Assembly: GCA_937880805.1 (NCBI GenBank)
Contig: CALGRR010000010.1
Location: 1-19,073, forward strand
DNA: 19,073 nt
DNA from: an uncultured Clostridia bacterium
GTDB lineage: Bacteria > Bacillota > Clostridia > Oscillospirales > Acutalibacteraceae
Direction of reading: 5' to 3'
Position numbers and translations under genes: made by a program. Positions 5,275 to 16,600 of the stretch are shown here, in pieces. How positions within the stretch are numbered: position 1 is the first letter of the stretch; every line of letters starts with the position of its first letter. A model generated the notes under the pieces. That model saw only the letters and a list, made by a program, of their open reading frames with translations, had not been told where the DNA came from and did no database searches.

Positions 5275-6864
5275 GGTGACCCTATCGCTTTCCAAATCGA
5301 ACGAATCGGTAATTCTTCCGTCTGAAGCGGAATGGGTGCTTTCATTGCCACTTGATTCTGAACCTTTTGAAATATCAATGCCTATTTTAACTTTCGGGTC
5401 GGGATTTCCGTCATCGCCGTAGTAAATATAAACCTTTTGTAAAACAGGGCTTTTCAGAACCGCCCTCATATGTCGATAATAAAGCTTTGCTCTTTTATCA
5501 TCTGTATCATAATCATTGGAGCCCGGTTCAAGCTGTTTTGACATTGCAATCAGTGAAGCAATATCAAGCCAGCTGTTAATGATATTAAAAAGTCTTTCCT
5601 TGTCCAAAATTTTAACACTGTTTTTCGCTTGGTCAATTAACTTGTTAAGCTGTTTTTTATCTTCTTCCAACGGAGCGAGATAATCCTTTGCAGTTTCAAT
5701 TCCTATTCCCTGCATAACAGCCATCATAATATTGTCGATTTTCTTTTGTACCGATTTCAGTTGTTTTTCATATTGTGCAATCTGTTTTTGTTCATAACTG
5801 TCATTCGAGCTCTTCTCAACATATAAATCAACATATGCTCTTATTGCATCTTCGTTCGGGAACAGTTTGAACATCAGCATTTCATAAACCTGATTTTCAA
5901 GTTTCTCCTGACTTATTGCTTTGTATTTGCATTTTCTCACTTTTGCCTTACGGCATTTGTAATATGTATAAAATGCACCCGTTGCGGAATATCCAGATTC
6001 ACCGACCCATGCTTCACCGCAATTGCCGCAGAAAACTTTATCTGACAGCAAGTACTCTCTTTTTGCTTTGCCGTGAGCATTTGTATGCACTTTTTGTGCC
6101 AATTTCAACTGTGTCTGATGATAGGTATAATCGCTGATGATTCTTGGCATACCGTCAGGAACTTCGATGTCTTTCCATTTATAGACACCCGTATATTTGA
6201 TATTACGGAGCATTCTGCTGATTACATTGTTGTCAATCGGTTTACCGTTGGAATTTTTATAACAACGTTTTTTGCATTCAGCAACAATTTCTTTTATCTG
6301 CATTCCGTCAAGATACGATTGAAAAATAAATTTTACTATTTCTGCTCCTGACTCATCAATAATATATGTTTTTGTTGCAGGGTCAACGGCGTAACCAAGC
6401 GGCGGTTTACTTCCGTTGGCAAGACATTTCCTCGCATTATCGCTCATACCCCTGTCAACTTTTCGTGCAAGGTCAGCATTGTAATACTCTGCCAAACCTT
6501 CCATAAGTGAATCAAGAATAATGCTTTCGGGACCTTCAATTACCGGTTGTTTGATAGGAATTATTGAAACGCCACAATCTCTCAATGCTTTCTTTGCAAC
6601 CGCAAGCGCATAACGGTCTCTGCCCATTAGGTCAATGGTGTAAACAAGAAGCACTTCAAACTTTTTCAGTTTGGCATCACTCATCATTCTCTGCCAACCG
6701 TCACGGTTTTCAGTTTTGCCGCTGATAGCAGAATCCGAATAAACTTCAACAACATTCATATCATTCTGAAGAGCGTATTCTCTGCATTCATCGACCTGTT
6801 CTTCGATGCTTTCCTCTCTCTGCTTGTGCGAACTGTATCGGGCATATATTGCAGCGGTTTTCAT
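5260..6864 (-). CDS. Large serine recombinase (TndX/integrase-like)
   Basis: The protein is 534 aa from ATG 6864, chosen because AAGGAG lies 10 bases upstream; an ATG 24 bases earlier lacks a good site. The resolvase/invertase catalytic domain is about 1-145, with I-Y-A-R-Y-S-S (catalytic Ser11) and Y-S-D-S-A-I-S-G-K-T. The recombinase domain is about 150-265. A zinc ribbon follows with C-G-N-C (about 279-282) and C-R-K-A-K-V-R-K-C (about 305-313). A coiled-coil region is about 355-430, and a Ser/Glu/Asp-rich tail is coded by the repeat at 5239-5285. The family cuts and rejoins DNA to insert or excise mobile elements. Oddity: the usual D-R-x-x-R motif reads D78-L79-M-G-R82, so the first arginine (R68 of gamma-delta resolvase) is leucine, which may impair catalysis. 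No other mobile-element genes are adjacent, so it may be a stranded remnant. Confidence 0.9.
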   Translation of the reverse strand: MKTAAIYARYSSHKQREESIEEQVDECREYALQNDMNVVEVYSDSAISGKTENRDGWQRMMSDAKLKKFEVLLVYTIDLMGRDRYALAVAKKALRDCGVSIIPIKQPVIEGPESIILDSLMEGLAEYYNADLARKVDRGMSDNARKCLANGSKPPLGYAVDPATKTYIIDESGAEIVKFIFQSYLDGMQIKEIVAECKKRCYKNSNGKPIDNNVISRMLRNIKYTGVYKWKDIEVPDGMPRIISDYTYHQTQLKLAQKVHTNAHGKAKREYLLSDKVFCGNCGEAWVGESGYSATGAFYTYYKCRKAKVRKCKYKAISQEKLENQVYEMLMFKLFPNEDAIRAYVDLYVEKSSNDSYEQKQIAQYEKQLKSVQKKIDNIMMAVMQGIGIETAKDYLAPLEEDKKQLNKLIDQAKNSVKILDKERLFNIINSWLDIASLIAMSKQLEPGSNDYDTDDKRAKLYYRHMRAVLKSPVLQKVYIYYGDDGNPDPKVKIGIDISKGSESSGNESTHSASDGRITDSFDLESDRVTKTSP

Positions 6865-6921
6865 ATTCAAACAACTCCTTTCACGCATAATCGCTTGGTT
6901 TCAGATATAATTGACAGGTTG

Positions 6922-6950
6922 ATTTTACAACATAAATTACACTTTGTCAA
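6922..6950 (-). promoter_or_regulatory. Promoter of serine recombinase gene
   Basis: Reading leftward, the -35 is a consensus TTGACA (6945-6950), the spacer is 17 bases and the -10 is TAAAAT (6922-6927). It lies 58 bases upstream of the chosen start. Confidence 0.65.
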
Positions 6951-6999
6951 TAATGTTTCTATCACAGTTTCTTAATTGATAAAATCAATTTAAAATGTG

Positions 7000-7050
7000 C
7001 TTTTTATATAAAAGAGCGTGTAGCTGTATTCTAACAGTTACACGCTCTTT
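7000..7050 (-). terminator. Terminator of ATPase-Rhs operon
   Basis: A 17-bp stem with one G-T pair (7011-7027 with 7034-7050) has a 6-base loop. On the minus strand it is followed by TATATAAAAAGC after the stem's own TTT. It sits 33 bases after the stop of the last operon gene. Confidence 0.75.
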
Positions 7051-7082
7051 GGAACAATTATTTGATTTGCATATCAGACAAA

Positions 7083-7631
7083 TTAACCTGTTATCAAGTG
7101 AACAACAGAAGTGATTGTATCATAGATAATCAACCAAATTTTAGAAATAAAAGTCAAAACACCTGTAGCTACACCATCTATCCAGCAATAAATGCCGTCT
7201 TTTATTTCTTCACTCCTGCCATCAAGAGTAACAACACGGCGGAGGATTGCCTTGTAACAGTTAACCTCTACTTCGGTGTAGCCTGCCCAGAAATCCTGAC
7301 CGTCGATTGTTACATACAGACTTTGCTGTATTCCGAAATCTTCGTCTGTTTCGCTTTGAATACAAGCAGAAACCTGATAAGTTGCACCGTTGCTCCATCC
7401 GTCTTCGGAATTGTAGTTGATTTCTGTACCGTCTGACATTGTTGCGGTAAACTCAACATATGTAACCGAATCGCGAATCTGCTCTTCTGTTTCAACTGCC
7501 TCGTAATATTCGGCTCTGGTAAGAGAGATGGAAACAACTTCGCAATTCGTCTCTTCTGAAGCAAAAGACACAGCAGAGAACAACGAGATACACAAACCAA
7601 ATAAGAGCATAAACGAAATGGTTTTTTTCAT
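7083..7631 (-). CDS. Secreted or membrane-anchored 182-aa protein downstream of Rhs toxin
   Basis: The start at ATG 7631 has AAGGAGG 6 bases upstream. Residues 1-24 are a clear signal peptide (M-K-K-T, a hydrophobic core, then S-F-A-S-E-E with cleavage likely after A24). The mature part has four Cys (30, 90, 125, 149) and a beta-rich look (V-T-Y-V-E-F-T-A-T-M-S-D-G-T-E). It ends in a hydrophobic segment (about 150-180, with F-I-S-K-I-W-L-I-I-Y) that could be a membrane anchor. It starts 20 bases after the Rhs stop, the place where an immunity gene is normally found in polymorphic toxin loci. A cytoplasm-acting nuclease would need a cytoplasmic inhibitor, which this protein does not seem to be. 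It could be a surface partner, an exporter accessory or a membrane-face immunity protein. No family recognised. Confidence 0.75.
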   Translation of the reverse strand: MKKTISFMLLFGLCISLFSAVSFASEETNCEVVSISLTRAEYYEAVETEEQIRDSVTYVEFTATMSDGTEINYNSEDGWSNGATYQVSACIQSETDEDFGIQQSLYVTIDGQDFWAGYTEVEVNCYKAILRRVVTLDGRSEEIKDGIYCWIDGVATGVLTFISKIWLIIYDTITSVVHLITG

Positions 7632-7651
7632 GATAATCCTCCTTAGTAAAA

Positions 7652-10600
7652 TTATGCAACAAAATCTAATACCCTGTTCTTCCAATAATTTCTTTTGTAT
7701 GTATTGAAACTATTTCTGTTTATTCCTGACGGAGTTGAGCTTTTGTTGATATGAATTACCGACTTATATTTATCATGAAATGTGGAACTTATTTCAGCTA
7801 AAGGACCATCATTCGTTTGTAACATATGGTGTAACTCTACGGATTTACCATCATATCCAATCGGAGCTCTGCCAGTCATCATTCTTTCTGTATTAGTACC
7901 TGTCACTATCTCACCTTTTGATTTCCATGTAGTTATCTGGTCAGGATCAAACAAATCATCTCTTTGATGCACTTTTTGACCTCTAAATTCTGTTGATTTA
8001 TTCCACGTGTTTGCCTTTTGTTTGTCAGCAACATTTTTAACCAAATCATCGGTGCCTTCAACTACGTCATCAACATAGTTGCTATTAGTTGAATCAACTT
8101 TGATAACAGAATTACTTCCCACAGAAGAAGCTGTATTTTTATTATTAGCAACCCATTGTTTCGCATCAATCTTCTTAACGGAATTATAAAGATTGCCAAG
8201 ATTATACACCGAATTAGTTACAGTGCTTGTAACATTAAGTGTTGTCTGAATTGTGTTGAATACAGGGTTATCAATTTCCAGCCAAGTATCGGCAACATTC
8301 ATTCCGGCGGCACCGACGGTTGAGGCAATTGCCACACCGGCAACCACAGTACTTACTGTTGCAGCTGTTGCGGCAGACATTCCGAGTGCACCGAGCATAG
8401 GAGCAAGAGCAACACCGCCGGTTGCAACAACTGCTGCAACTGCCATAGCCGCACCTGCAACGATAGCTACGGTTTTAGCTACCTTGCGAATGTCGATACC
8501 GGTTTTCTCCGAAAGGTCATCAACAAACTTGTTGAGTTTTTCCTTGCCTTCGCAAAGTTTCTTGGTGATAACCTCTCTTGCTTTTTCAACCTTTTGCTCA
8601 ACGGCTTCTTTATAAGAATTCAGGGTTCCGATCGGGTCTTCTTTGAAACGCTGAACTTCCTGTTTAACCGTGTTGACTGCATTAGTTACTTTATTATACA
8701 GCTTTTTAACCGGCTGAACAACATATTGGTCAACTTTTTCGCCAACCCACTTTGCGGCACTCTTAACGGGCTCCACAACTTTTTCTTTGACCCAATTTTT
8801 GGTTGAGTTCCAAGCGTTTTTAAGCCAGTTGTTACCGCTCGGGTCGCTACCGTTAGCAGGATTGTTGTGACCATAAATGTAACGGTTCATACTGAGCGGT
8901 ATTGTAAGCTCGCCCAGATAGCTGTCGGCAGTGATGAATGTACCTGTTGAGGGATTGTAATATCTTGCTCTGAGATATTGAAGATCGGTTGCATCATCGG
9001 TATACTCTGCATTATAACCGTAGGGGTTGGGAATATTAAGACCCGTCTGAGTTGCATTACCGTAAGCATCATAGGAATAAGTGGTAACTGCAGTGCCCAA
9101 TGTGCTTGTAACACTTGTAACCGAACCCTTGCCGTCATACTCATAATAATACTGACGGTCGTTGATTTCAGCGCTTTCACGGTTTACGCCGTACTCATAG
9201 GCGGCGGTAACCTTTTCGTTTGCACCGTATTCCATCAACACCTGAGTATACTGAGTGTTGATATCGTTGATGTAACCTGTAACATCAAAGTTATAGTATT
9301 CGCAAGAGGATATACCATTGGGAATAAACAGAGAATTGATAATGAGTTCGTCGTTGATATCAATCTCGTTTGAATCTTTTCTGCCGAGATTCTTTGCATT
9401 CTTGTCATTTATGCACGGCAAATCAAGGCAACTGTTGGATGTAATTGTATAAATTCTTTCGCCGTCGCCGTCATAAAGAGCCGCCATGAGAAGATTCTTA
9501 TCTTCCTTGACTGATGTAAGCTTATTTTCGGCATTGTAGGTATAAGTCTTTGTTTTACCGAAGAGACCGGGATTATCAACTTCAACAAGATTTCCGCTCT
9601 TGTCATATGAATATTTGATTGTACCGTCCTCTGTGATTTCCTTTACAAGCTGACCGGCTTTGTTGTATTTATACTTTGTCTTGCCTTCGTCTGTTGTTTT
9701 GGAAATACGGTTGCCGAGATGATCATATTCGTACTTTGTGCTTTCTGTTTTGTCGCGGAAGAAAAGCCAATCTTCGGAAGATTTTTCTTCTGTCAACTGG
9801 TTTCTGCTGTCATACGAATAGGTAGTAGTCTCGGATTTGTTAAATACCTTTGCAAGAATATAAGCAAAGAAATCACAATTACTTCCGGTTGAGAACTCAA
9901 ACTTGTTTTCTTTGATAATGTTACCACTCTTATCGTAAGTGTAACCGTATCTGGAAAGCAATACGGTTGTGCTGTTAACTCCGAAAAGATTGAGTGCACC
10001 GTAGTTGCGAACAAGTGTTACTCTGTCGTTCTTATCATAAGAAAGTAAAGTATATGTTCCATTGGGTCTGTGAACTTCGGTAACATTTCCGTTAGCATCA
10101 TACTTAAAGGCAGTGTTTTCGCCTTCACGGTTTGTTATTGCAACAAGCTGATTGATTTCGTCATACTTGTATGAAACTGCCGTTCCGTCAGGATATGAAA
10201 GCTTTGTGATATTGCCGTAAACATCGTATTCATAACCGATCTTTGAAGTGCCGTTTGAGAGCTTGACCGCCGTTATCATACCATTTTTGTCATACTCGTA
10301 ACCTGTTGTACCTGCAACATCATCCATTGAAATTCTGTTGCCGTCTGCATCATAGGTATAAAGAGCGACTGTTTCTTTATCATATGACTTTTGAATTAAT
10401 CTGTCAAGTTCATCGTAATCGTAATTAACCTTGGTTCCGTTAGCATTTTTAACGGTTTCAAGCATACCGTTTGTGTTATAAATATACTCAGTAACATTGC
10501 CGAGAGCATCCTTTGACGAAGTGATATTACCGGCAAGGTCATATGTGTATGTATAACCTGCGGCATATGTAACATTGCCTACTTCGTCATATGTATATTC

Positions 10601-13600
10601 TGATGAAACAGAGTCAGACTCTGTTACAGCAACAAGTCTGTTCAACTTATCGTATTCATACGATATCTTTCTTCCCTCTGCATCAGTTACACTGGTCTGA
10701 TTATTCATAGAATCATACGTGTATACCGTTTTGTAATTCAATCTGTCAGCAAAAGAAATCAGATTACCGTTGTTGTCATATAAATAAGTTGATTTGTTTC
10801 CTTTGTAGTCAGACTCGGATATCAGATTATATACAAAGTCATATGAATATGTTTTCTTATTACCTTTGGCATTTGTTTCTGAAAGAATGTTACCAACTTT
10901 GTCATAGGTATAAGATGTAACTCTTCCGCCCGTTTCGGTAATGCTTGTGAGGTTGCCTACCGGGTCATATGAGTATTCAGAAAGTTTGCCGGCGGGATCA
11001 AGTTCGGAAGTAACCTGGTCAACTTTATTATATGTGTACTGAACAACCGAACCAGTAGCAGAAATAAGACTTGAAAGGTTGCCGTTAGCATCATAGACAA
11101 ATTTTGTGGCATTTCCTTTTGCGTCGGTGCTGGTTGTAACTCGATGCATAACATCATAAATATAACTTGTTACTCTGCCAGACTGATCGGTTACAGACTC
11201 AACATCGCCTTTAGCGTTATATTTATATGTTTTGCTGAGAGAAACAGGTTCCGTAGTTTTGATTGTCCTTCCGAGTGCATCGTATTCTGTGGTATATACA
11301 GCGCCGTTAGGAAGAGTTTGGGTGAGAAGCTGACCCGCTTTAGAATATGTATATTTTGTCGAATTATCAAGCGCATCTGTTTCTGTCAGAACATTGCCTG
11401 AAGCGTCGCGAACGTAGTCTGTTACGGCTCCGTTAGCATTTCTCATTGCTGTAACATATCCGAGAGGAGAATACTTATACTGAGTTTTGTTTCCATTATT
11501 ATCAGTAAACGAAAGAAGATTGCCGACGCTGTCATATGTATATGTATTTGATGAATTATTTGCATAAGTTGCAGTTTTCAATCTATAGACAGCATCGTAT
11601 TCAAAGGAGACTGGGTTACCGTTTTCATCGATACTCTTAACGAGATTACCAACCTTATCGTAGGTGTTTATCTTGACCGTACCATCCGCATTTGTTGTTT
11701 TGGTTACAAGATCATAGATGTTATACTCGTAAGATGTTGTTTGATTCAGAGGGTCTGTCACAGATGAAACTCTGTTAATCTTATCAAACTCATATGAGTA
11801 TACTCTGCCGTTTTTAGACATCTCTATAACATTACCGGCAAGGTCATATGTATACTTATCTTCTGAACCGTCCGGATAAGTTACGGAAGTACGATTTTTA
11901 TAAAGATCGTATGTGTATTTTGTCGATGTTCCGTCATACGACTTCATTTCAACAAGGTTACCGTTCAAATCATAGCAATATATGTTTTTCTGGCCAAGAG
12001 CATCTGTGCTGCTAATCATATTGCCTACGGCATCAAACGCATATGAGTTATTGACACCATTGTTGTTTTTTTCGGCAATAAGATTACCCATACTGTCATA
12101 TGAATATTCAGTTATAAGACCGAGAGGATCTGTTGTTTTTACTATGCGATTCATTGAATCGTATTCAACAGTAGAAACATATCCTTCGGCATCCGTTGTA
12201 GCAATAAGGTTGCCGTTCTTATCATATTTGAACTCCGTTATACCGCCATTGGGAGCCTTTGATGTGATTGTCAAGCCAGTTTTATTGAATATATTCTCTG
12301 TCTTGTTTCCAAGAGCATCAAGAACTGCGGTGTTGTTTCCAATGCTGTCATATTCGATATAAGTTGAATTTCCGAGAGCATCAGTCGTCTTTACTACTCT
12401 GTCGAGAGCATCGTACTCATATGTGGTGACACCACCGTTTGAATCTGTTTCGGTGAGAACGTTGCCAACGCCATCATAGGTGTATGCAATTTCCTGATTC
12501 AAAGCGTTAGTTTCGGAAACAACATTTCCTTTTGTATCATATTTGAATGACTTGACCGATCCCAAAACATCAGTTTCGGTTAACACTCTGCCAAGTGCAT
12601 CGTATGTGTAAGAAGTTGTCGCTTCTTTATTGAGCGTTACACTTGTGATGTTATATACATTGTCAAACTCATATGATGCTGATGTGCCCACATTGTTCTT
12701 CTCTGCGATTTTGTTTCCGAGCGCGTCATACTCATAATCAACAACCAGACCGTTCGGTGCAACAGACTGCAGCACATTGCCGTTAGCATCATACTTATAG
12801 GATTGAACGGAACCGTTTGAATAAGTAATTGATACAAGATTACCAACGGCGTCATATTCATATGATGTTTTTGCACCTGAAGCATCTACCGATGTTGAGG
12901 GTTTATTAAAACGCATATCATATGTATAGTTTGTAACATTGCCGTTGGCATCAGTTGATGAAAGAATGTTGTTTGCCGTATCATATGAATATGTCACAGT
13001 GTTATTTTCGGCATCCGTAACTGTGAGCTTATTGCCAAAGGCATCATATGTAGTTTTTTCAATACTGCCATCGGGATATTCAGAGGATATCTTATTATAA
13101 AGACCGTCATATGTGTAATTGGTTACACCACCTGCGGGATCTGTTACAGACAAAGTATTTCCGATTCCGTCATAAGTATATCTGTACACCTTGTCATTGG
13201 CGGATTTTAATGATTTTAGTGTCCCGGATTTGTCATAAGAATATGTTTCGGTTGTTCCGTCTTCATACTGAACACCGATTTTTCTGCCTGCTGCATCATA
13301 CATATAACGGGTTGTTTCGTTGAGAGCATTAACCGTGGAAACAACCTGACCTCTGCCGTTGTAATAATATTCGGCAGTATTACCGTTTGCATCTGTAACA
13401 GATGAAGCCCAGATATCACCGTATGTAAACTTTGTTGTATTTCCGTTTTTGTCTGTTGTTGATATTACTCTGTGCTTTTCATCATAAGCATACTTCTCGG
13501 TATTTCCGTTTTTATCTGTTGTGGAAACAAGATTTCCTTTTTCACCATATGTAGATACAGTGCTTTTTCCGTCATAGTCGGTAAATTTTACAACGTCGTT

Positions 13601-16600
13601 GTTTTCGTTGTATTCGTATGAACGTGATGCACCGTCAATGGAACGGGTTTCTTTTACAACAAGACCATCTGAATTATAAACATAAGATACATAATTACCG
13701 GACCTATCTGTTGTTTTTATGAGATTGTTATTATTATCATACTCGTTCTTTTCTGAAGTGCCGTCTGAATAAACGATGCTGGTTGTTCTGTACTGATCAT
13801 CATAATTGTAGATGGTTGTGTTGTTATTGGCATCAGTAATGGTTGTCTTTCCGTCGCTATATACGAATTTTGTTGTGTTTCCTTCAGCGTCTTTCTGTAT
13901 AACAACTCTTCCTTCAGCGTCATAAGTGTTGCTTGTAACAACATTTCCGTCAGCATCGATCCATGAAGTCATACGGTGTTCGGAATCATAGTTATACACT
14001 GTTGAGTTGCCGTTTTCATCTGTATATGTTACAAGATCTCCAGCCTCATTGTAGGTATATCTTATTGTGCCGCCGGGAACAGAAACAGCGGTTATTTTCC
14101 CCATAGAATCACAGCTGATACCATATTCGATTCCGCCGGCAGAAATAATTGAAGACAGCATTCCGTTATCATTATAATTGAAAGTAGTCTTAAAGCCTTT
14201 TTTATCGGTTACAGAAATCAAACGGCCATCGCTGCTAAAACGGCGAACTTCACCAGAAGAATTTTTGATTTCATATTCATACACGTTGTATGTTACTGTT
14301 TCTGTATAATATTTTTCGGTTGCTTCTATGTTATCGTTATCGATATTTTCCGATGAGATACCATCAAAGCTTGCAGTCTTTGTTCCGATAACAACAGCGG
14401 TCATATCAAGATAATATCCTGCATCGCAGATATAATTTCCATTGCTGTCGGGATAGAAATTAATAGTGCTTCCGTCACCTCTTCTGTATGCTATTGTTCC
14501 GTCTGAACGTTTTGAAAGCTGCTCTGCAAAATCAAACTGCCAACCTCTGCCAAAAACGCTGTTGACAGCGGCACTTTTTGAATTGTAACTTCTGTTAATG
14601 GCAAACTCACCGTTCAGATCAGATATGGAAATATCCGTCTGATCCATATAGAAGTTACCGGTATTAAGATTTACAGGTTCAAACCCGAACTCGCAATGTT
14701 TTCCTCTGCCTATAAGCATACCGTCAATTTTGCGCTTATCATCGTCGCTTAAAGCGGGCGGATTATAGGGCTTATCGAGATTTTGAGAAGGGTTTATAAT
14801 AACTATAGTGTTGTTTTCAACAAGAAGCATATCTTGTACATTATTGTCTTTTGCAATTTTCGATAACGGAACACCATAGTAATTAGCTATATTCTGCAAA
14901 TTATCATACTGAGTAATTTTGTAAACAAGGAATTTATCGCTTTCGGCAATGTTGCCGGAAGAATTTTCTTTTGAAGCCTGTGCAGAAAACTGATACACTT
15001 TGTTGTATTCAGGATTCACAAAAGGATAAAGGGTCTGCCAGTTTGATTCAAATCTTCTGTATTTTGTTGTTCCTTCCGGTAACTGATTCCAGATATCCTT
15101 ATCTTTTTCTGAAATGGAGTTGGGATAATGCATCTGCTTTATTGCACTGACAGTAGCATTCTGATATGTTACAGAATCATCGCTCATCCAATAGTGCACT
15201 GCTGAATATGGAGTTGCGAGACCGTCAGCAAATATTCCCTGAAACGCTAATGTACCGTCAATACTTGATTTAGTGAGCGTTCTTAAGTTAATTGTCGTTG
15301 ATGCAAGTGAATAGTCATCAGGAACCGGATTAGGCAACTCATAAGAGACGGTAATCTTAGGCATCTTTGTGGGGTCAAAGCCACCCTGCCCACCGGCATT
15401 ACCCGATTTCTCAGTATAAAACGCAGCACCGCTTCCGGTAGCGCCATCGCTGACATCAATACACAAACCGTACTGTTCCGCTTCTCCGTTGCACCATGCT
15501 GTTACTGCTTCCGAAATATCAAAAGATTTCTTACCTGCATCGCCGGATGAACCTCTGTTAGGCTCAGAATCCAGGAAAAAGCGTTCAATCTGCGTGTCAT
15601 ACTTTATGGTATCAAAACTCCACGGAGTGCCTATTCGATAACAATTTAAATTATTCTGGACTTTTTGGCCATATCTGTTGTTGTAGATTCCGCCATACTG
15701 GTGTATGTATAAAGTTGCATTTTTTACAATAATTCCGTCGGGGACGTCTTTAAAAAACGAATCTCCGATTTCTATCATAAACTTTGTAGAACCTATAACG
15801 CCCATGTTTCCCGTCGCATCGTTATCAATCCATCCTGCGTAGCCATACTTATCACTGGCATAAAGTCCGCCAGCCTTAACTGTTCTGGTTGTCAATTCCC
15901 CGTTGGTGGAAATATCAGGGTCAATAATAACGGGATATGCACGGTTAAGGTCTGAAAGCCATTCAGAATCAGCAGTAACCGTCAGAATGTTATCTTCAAA
16001 TGTAAGTTTAATGTTAGGGCTGATTTCTCCTGCTGCATCTGACATAAACGGTGCAGAAATCGTATATGCCACTGCTGTAGAACCTGGCTTTTTAACAATC
16101 AGTTCATTATCGAGAAGTTCAACTGTATTGCCATTTGACTCAACAACATATGAAAAGCTGTTTTTGTCAACAAATTTATTGAGAATAATATATTCGTTTA
16201 CCCCAAGTTCACTGACTGTATACTGAACATCTATACCGTCATAAACATTATTGTAGCGAATTGCATTATCAACCGCTGAGTATGCCGAATAGTCACCATC
16301 AATCGGAACAAGAGATATCTTTGTATCATCAAACTCAAAGCTGATACCTTCAGAATCAAATTTTTCAGAAAATGATACATCAATATTACTGGCTTTATTT
16401 GTAATCTCATCTGAGGAAAAAAGATGATTTTCTTCGACAAGGGTATTATCATAAGCGTTAATGTTACCTTTGTCGTCTGTATAGTAGTTGGGAATGTTGG
16501 ATATAACCGAAGTGTATGTGCCGGTTTCATCAAGATATGTTTTATAATACTCGCCAACATCAACAAGAACACCTGAAACATCTTCGTTTTTTATTTCAAC

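Larger units (their letters stand above)
5083..5285. repeat. Compound hairpin repeat region between HTH and recombinase genes
   Basis: Within 200 bases lie a terminator hairpin (5083-5120); the shared flank TTTTGGTGA[TC]CC; a perfect hairpin CGACAGC-TTC-GCTGTCG (about 5141-5157); a larger G+C-rich hairpin built from GTCCGTGCGGC and GCCGCACATGGAC (about 5177-5213); a tRNA-T-arm-like GTTCGAATC; and a second perfect 12-bp hairpin (about 5239-5274) followed again by TTTTGGTGACCC. The base composition is clearly more G+C-rich than its surroundings. It looks like a dispersed, structured intergenic repeat that has been duplicated or captured at the recombinase 3' end. Confidence 0.5.

Noticed and set aside
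5079..5378. Minus-strand 99-codon open frame through the hairpin repeat
   Set aside because: The start is a TTG inside the recombinase gene in another frame, and the product is read through four hairpins. Frames like this arise from structured repeats.
7062..7436. Plus-strand 124-codon frame opposite the 182-aa secreted protein
   Set aside because: The minus-strand gene has a perfect ribosome binding site, a signal peptide and operon spacing; the plus-strand frame has none of these.
8253..8615. Plus-strand 120-codon Ala/Thr-rich frame
   Set aside because: It is a shadow of the Ala/Val/Gly hydrophobic segment of the Rhs protein on the other strand and has no ribosome binding site.
9040..14300. 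Regularly spaced short repeats resembling an array
   Set aside because: The spacing reflects YD repeats of one continuous reading frame; the units are diverged and coding. It is not a CRISPR array.
15903..16581. Open frames on both strands inside the N-terminal part of the Rhs gene (15903-16226 plus, 16231-16581 minus)
   Set aside because: Both lie within the long frame with its signal peptide and domains, and neither has a ribosome binding site or a recognisable product.
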